A DNA stretch of 64,000 bases from Tumebacillus lacus (GTDB lineage Bacteria > Bacillota > Bacilli > Tumebacillales > Tumebacillaceae): the NCBI RefSeq assembly GCF_026410385.1, contig NZ_JAPMLT010000002.1, positions 186,001 through 250,000 of the forward strand, given 5' to 3'. The first letter of the stretch is position 1; each line of letters starts with the position of its first letter. This document shows positions 60,888 to 64,000 of the stretch, one piece after another. The notes under the pieces were generated by a model. The model saw nothing but the letters and a program-made list of their open reading frames with translations, was not told where the DNA came from and did not search any database. A program made the position numbers and the translations under genes.

Positions 60888-61218
60888 ACAAGATCTCCCC
60901 CTTTAAACTGCGCGAAAACAACAAAAATTCAATTTTTTGTACGAAAAAGCAATCTGCGAGACAGCCCTTGAACACCTCCCCAACATCACCGTTTATTCCA
61001 CCAGTTTAGAATCATCTCAGTACTTGAAACGAAGAGAAAATCCGTTTTCGATTAAGATAATCATTTACTGCAATCATTTGATGCACCCATCTTCAAATAC
61101 ATTTTACCAATTATTTCGCATAAATTAAATAGATATGATCTGAAAGTCTTTCGTTTCTGATCAAACCAAAGCGGCCTCCGCGCAAGACGGAGGCCGCTAC
61201 TTTTCATTCGATGACAGT
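60888..61218. other. AT-rich intergenic region upstream of the PKS
   Basis: These 331 bases hold the leader of the PKS gene and the terminator of the acetoacetyl-CoA synthetase gene. The best promoter-like match for the PKS is weak: TTTAAT (61129-61124), 17 bases, TAAAAT (61106-61101) on the minus strand, leaving a leader of about 210 bases. I see no small gene or known RNA element. Confidence 0.5.
61170..61198 (-). terminator. Terminator of the acetoacetyl-CoA synthetase gene
   Basis: AGCGGCCTCCG and CGGAGGCCGCT form a perfect stem; on the minus strand TTGGTTTG follows. It separates this gene from the PKS transcript. Confidence 0.75.
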
Positions 61219-63234
61219 CTAGTCTCGATTCAACCGCTCCGCCAACTCCACAAAAAACGCCAGTGACTCAGGATTGGCCATCGAGTCCGGGTTGACCGAC
61301 TTCTCCAGCGGCATCCCGAGCAGGATCTTCCGCACCGGCACCTCCAACTTTTTCCCGTTCAGCGTCTTCGGGATCTGCTTCACCTCATACACCTCATCCG
61401 GCACAAATCGGGGAGAGAGCTTTGTCCGAATGTCGTTTTGGATCGCCTCTTTCAGCTCATCGTCCAGCACATGCCCCGGCTGCATCACCACAAACATCGG
61501 CAAAAACGAATCGCGCCCGATATACTCCAAATCGATCACGAGGCTCTCCAGGATCTCCTCCCGCGCCTCCGCGATCCGATACAGGTCGCTGGTGCCCATC
61601 CGCACGCCGGCGCGGTTGATCGTCGAGTCGGAACGCCCGAAGATCACGCACGAGCCGTCCTCGTGGATCTGAATCCAGTCCCCGTGCCGCCATACGCCCG
61701 GATACATATCAAAATAGCTCTCCTGATACCGCAGATTCCCCTCGTCATTCCAGAAATACAGCGGCATCGAAGGCATCGGAGCGGTCACGACCAATTCCCC
61801 CACTTCGCCCACCACGGACCGGCCCTCTTCATCGAACGCCTCGACCCGCGCGCCCAATGCCCGGCTTTGCAACAGCCCGGCCCGCACAGCCAGCGTCGGC
61901 GAACCGCCGACAAACGCCGCACACACATCCGTCCCGCCGCTGAGCGACCCGAGCCACACATTGCGGTTCACATGCTCATACACCCAGGCAAATCCTTCCG
62001 CCGTCAGCGGAGCCGCCGTCGAGCCGATCGACTTGAGGCGCGACAGATCGGCGATCTGATTCGGCTTCACTCCAAACTTCGCACACGCGTTGAGATACCC
62101 GGCGCTCGTGCCGAAAAACGTCACGCCGAGATCCTCGATCACGTCCCACAGCACCGCCATCGACGGATACGACGGCGAGCCGTCATACAGCACGATCGCC
62201 GACCCGGCGAGCAGACCGCTCATCAGCAGATTCCACATCATCCAGCCGGTCGTCGTGTACCAGAAAAAGACGTCGTCCTCCGTCGTCGTCTGCTCGATCA
62301 AAAGCGTCTCCAAATGCTCGATCAAGATCCCGCCATGCCCGTGCACAATCGGTTTCGGCAGCCCCGTCGTCCCCGACGAATACAAAATCCACAGCGGATG
62401 ATCGAACGCCACCTGTTCAAACGTCAGCTCATGCGTTCCGGCGACCGCATCCGCCCAAAGCACATCATCAGATGCCGTCGAGCCTTGCCCTTCCGCCAAA
62501 CGCACATCCCCGGACGCTTGCAGCGCTTCTTCGATAAACGGAATCACCACCGTCTTCTTCAACGTCGGCAGTTGCTTCTTCAATTCCTCGATTACCGACC
62601 GCTTGTCATGCACCTTTCCGTTAAACTGGCAGCCGTCCACCGCGATCAGCACCGTCGGCTCGATCTGCTGAAACCGGTCCACCACGCTCGCCGTCCCAAA
62701 GTCGGGCGAGCAGATCGACCAGATCGCCCCGATGCTGGCACAGGCCAGAAAGGCGACCACCGCCTCCGGGATGTTCGGCAAGTACGCCACCACCCGGTCG
62801 CCCGGTCGCACCCCCATCTCCTTCAGCGCATGAGCCACGGCGGCCGTCTTCTCCCGCAGTTCCTTCCAGCTCACTTCTTGCTTCGCCGACCGCTCCGAAC
62901 GGACATACAACGCCGCCTTGTCATCCGGCCGATTCAAAAACACATGCTCCGCGTAGTTCAGCTCCGCCCCGATAAACCACTTCGCCCCCGGCATCTCGCT
63001 CTTCGCCAGCACCTGCTGATACGGCTTGGACGCTTTTACCCCGCAGTACTCCCACACGCTGCCCCAGAAATCTTCCTGCTGGTCCACCGACCATCGCCAC
63101 AGTTCCTGATGATCCGCAAACGTCAGGCCGAGTCTCTCCTCCACCCAGCGTTGATACTTCGTCAGATTCTGCTCCTCCATCCACTCCGCCGTGGGTTGCC
63201 ACAGCAAGCTGCCATCCGCGATCCCCTTCGTCAT
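61219..63234 (-). CDS. aacS: Acetoacetate-CoA ligase (acetoacetyl-CoA synthetase)
   Basis: This ANL-superfamily enzyme (671 residues) activates acetoacetate, or a similar short keto acid, to its CoA ester. It has the N-terminal acetyl-CoA-synthetase-like cap (WVEERLGLTFADHQELWRWSV), SICSPDFGTASVVDRF, the P-loop LYSSGTTGLPKPIVHGHGG, WYTTTGWMMWNLLMSGLL, GGTDVCAAFVGG, WRHGDWIQI and the C-terminal lysine motif PKTLNGKKLEVPVRKIL. This combination is typical of acetoacetyl-CoA rather than acetyl-CoA synthetases. CGGAGGTGC precedes ATG 63234. It has its own promoter, operator and terminator. Supply of a starter for the adjacent PKS is possible but unproven. Confidence 0.88.
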   Translation of the reverse strand: MTKGIADGSLLWQPTAEWMEEQNLTKYQRWVEERLGLTFADHQELWRWSVDQQEDFWGSVWEYCGVKASKPYQQVLAKSEMPGAKWFIGAELNYAEHVFLNRPDDKAALYVRSERSAKQEVSWKELREKTAAVAHALKEMGVRPGDRVVAYLPNIPEAVVAFLACASIGAIWSICSPDFGTASVVDRFQQIEPTVLIAVDGCQFNGKVHDKRSVIEELKKQLPTLKKTVVIPFIEEALQASGDVRLAEGQGSTASDDVLWADAVAGTHELTFEQVAFDHPLWILYSSGTTGLPKPIVHGHGGILIEHLETLLIEQTTTEDDVFFWYTTTGWMMWNLLMSGLLAGSAIVLYDGSPSYPSMAVLWDVIEDLGVTFFGTSAGYLNACAKFGVKPNQIADLSRLKSIGSTAAPLTAEGFAWVYEHVNRNVWLGSLSGGTDVCAAFVGGSPTLAVRAGLLQSRALGARVEAFDEEGRSVVGEVGELVVTAPMPSMPLYFWNDEGNLRYQESYFDMYPGVWRHGDWIQIHEDGSCVIFGRSDSTINRAGVRMGTSDLYRIAEAREEILESLVIDLEYIGRDSFLPMFVVMQPGHVLDDELKEAIQNDIRTKLSPRFVPDEVYEVKQIPKTLNGKKLEVPVRKILLGMPLEKSVNPDSMANPESLAFFVELAERLNRD

Positions 63235-63250
63235 GCGAGCACCTCCGCCA

Positions 63251-63291
63251 AACCGAATGTTCGGTTGATTGATTTTGTAAAAATCATATCA
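63251..63291 (-). promoter_or_regulatory. Extended -10 promoter with AACCGAA-N2-TTCGGTT operator
   Basis: On the minus strand TGA-TATGAT is an extended -10 box (TATGAT 63288-63283). Sixteen bases downstream AACCGAATGTTCGGTT (63251-63266) is a seven-base inverted repeat; its core ACCGA-N4-TCGGT is shared with 31834-31847. Confidence 0.6.
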
Positions 63292-63327
63292 CACTTCAAG
63301 GCTCTCATGTATTTTTTTCATACACCC

Positions 63328-63355
63328 TTGACACGGACAAGGAACTTCGCATAAT
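63328..63355 (+). promoter_or_regulatory. Sigma-A-type promoter of the DoxX gene
   Basis: TTGACA (63328-63333), 16 bases and CATAAT (63350-63355), 62 bases before the ATG. Confidence 0.7.
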
Positions 63356-63417
63356 ATACTCACATAAAGTAAGTCACAAACAAAAAATAATCAAACAACA
63401 GAAAGGTAGTGTTTCAT

Positions 63418-63801
63418 ATGAATCTTGGTCTGCTCATCATCCGTCTTGTCGTCGGTCTGCTCTTCATGGGCCACGGTGCCCAAAAACTGTTTGGCTGGTT
63501 TGGCGGCTACGGCCTCCAAGGCACCGGCGGCTGGCTGGAATCCATCGGCGTCAAACCGGGCGTCCTGATGGCGTTCATCGCCGGCCTCTCCGAACTGGTC
63601 GGCGGCGCGCTCTTTGCAGCCGGCGTCTTCACCCCGGTCGGGGCCGCACTGATCGTCATCACCATGCTCGTTGCCATCTTCACCGTCCACGGCAAAAACG
63701 GACTCTGGGCCACGCAAAACGGTATGGAATACAACCTGGTCCTGATCGCCCTCGCAGTCGGCGTCGCACTGATCGGCCCGGGCGCTTACGTATTGCTCTA
63801 A
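63418..63801 (+). CDS. DoxX family membrane protein
   Basis: This 127-residue protein with four membrane helices has the DoxX signature [26 protein letters not shown] and [20 protein letters not shown]. DoxX proteins are linked to quinone/thiol redox balance in some bacteria, but the activity of most is unknown. GTG 63409 is in frame; AGAAAGGTAG is properly spaced for ATG 63418. It is monocistronic with its own promoter and terminator. Confidence 0.9.
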   Translation: MNLGLLIIRLVVGLLFMGHGAQKLFGWFGGYGLQGTGGWLESIGVKPGVLMAFIAGLSELVGGALFAAGVFTPVGAALIVITMLVAIFTVHGKNGLWATQNGMEYNLVLIALAVGVALIGPGAYVLL

Positions 63802-63817
63802 TTTCACAGGACATACG

Positions 63818-63853
63818 AAAAAGGCCGTATCCTCACTCGGACACGGCCTTTTT
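63818..63853. terminator. Bidirectional terminator
   Basis: AAAAAGGCCGT and ACGGCCTTTTT form a stem after the DoxX gene and before the converging ArsR-like fragment. Confidence 0.88.
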
Positions 63854-63866
63854 CCTCGTTCCCGTT

Positions 63867-63974
63867 TCACAAACACAAAGCCAACTGCTCCTCCCCAACC
63901 TCCGTCACAGCCACACCGAACACGCCCGCCAGATGACCATAGCATGTCCTCGCCTGACGAATCTCCTTGTTCAT
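63867..63974 (-). pseudogene. C-terminal fragment of an ArsR-like regulator
   Basis: The 35-residue frame MNKEIRQARTCYGHLAGVFG onward matches the conserved tail I know from ArsR-type winged-helix regulators (ARTCYDHLAG-x-LGV-x-LT). An in-frame TAG lies at 63995-63993, so the DNA-binding part is not joined to it in this frame. The rest of the gene may continue beyond base 64000 in another frame (frameshift) or be deleted. GGAGG lies ten bases before the ATG, so translation of the short form is possible, though without DNA-binding helices. Confidence 0.5.
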
Positions 63975-64000
63975 GACCGGATCGCCTCCGTCCTAGAGAT

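Noticed and set aside
61438-63354. 638-codon plus-strand frame opposite acetoacetyl-CoA synthetase
   Set aside because: The translation is Arg/His/Pro-rich without any motif, a mirror of the real gene on the other strand.

Overview
The window reads as high-GC Firmicute DNA: strong AGGAGG ribosome sites, sigma-A-type promoters, many compact hairpin terminators, and proteins closest in my memory to Bacillales families. A Tumebacillus/Alicyclobacillaceae-type host is my best guess, but no ribosomal or marker gene is present to prove it.

1-5.8 kb (minus strand) is a reactive-sulfur operon: rhodanese-MBL hydrolase (cut by the window edge), TusA-rhodanese fusion, DsrE-like protein, membrane rhodanese, DUF202 protein, TauE/SafE exporter and a small rhodanese. 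A near-consensus promoter and perfect ATACCCC-type palindromes of the CsoR/CstR kind precede it. A DUF302 protein, an Lgt-like membrane protein and a TlpA thioredoxin lie upstream of it. 5.9-10.3 kb holds a secreted M23 peptidase, panE, a DMT transporter, a methyltransferase and a CoaB-like protein.

10.3-23.8 kb is an expanded bacilysin/anticapsin-type locus. A divergent BacF-like aminotransferase faces a long plus-strand run: chorismate mutase, DAHP synthase, aroC, aroB, aroA, bacA, bacB, bacG, bacC, bacD, a second unrelated-looking ATP-grasp ligase, and a BacE-like exporter. It joins part of the route to prephenate with the enzymes that turn prephenate into anticapsin and ligate it. The second ligase and the embedded aro genes are not part of the Bacillus subtilis bac operon.

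23.8-35.9 kb is accessory: adaA-ogt, a collagen-like repeat protein, a Bce-type two-component/ABC peptide-resistance module (RR, HK, ATPase, permease), an old-yellow-enzyme, two hotdog-fold acyl-thioester enzymes, a TetR-MFS pair divergent from an aldo/keto reductase, and a decayed gene.

35.9-60.9 kb is a hybrid PKS-NRPS cluster. Reading domains and specificity codes by eye, the likely order is PKS (KS-AT-DH-KR-ACP) -> C-A(X)-PCP-degenerate E-C -> degenerate C-A(Ser)-PCP -> C-A(Thr)-PCP-C-A(Ser)-PCP. It ends not in a thioesterase but in a BtrH_N-like cysteine acyltransferase-type domain followed by a concanavalin-like beta domain. A DDAH/amidinotransferase-fold enzyme follows that NRPS, and an MFS exporter sits between NRPS and PKS. 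The two Ser adenylation domains share a direct repeat of about 1.34 kb. 61.2-64 kb holds acetoacetyl-CoA synthetase, a DoxX protein and an ArsR-like C-terminal fragment.

The most unusual items are the NRPS termination region, the self-supplied two-ligase bacilysin-type operon, and a shared ACCGA-N4-TCGGT operator in front of two acyl-CoA genes 31 kb apart. All domain and family calls were made by reading the sequence; no search was run.
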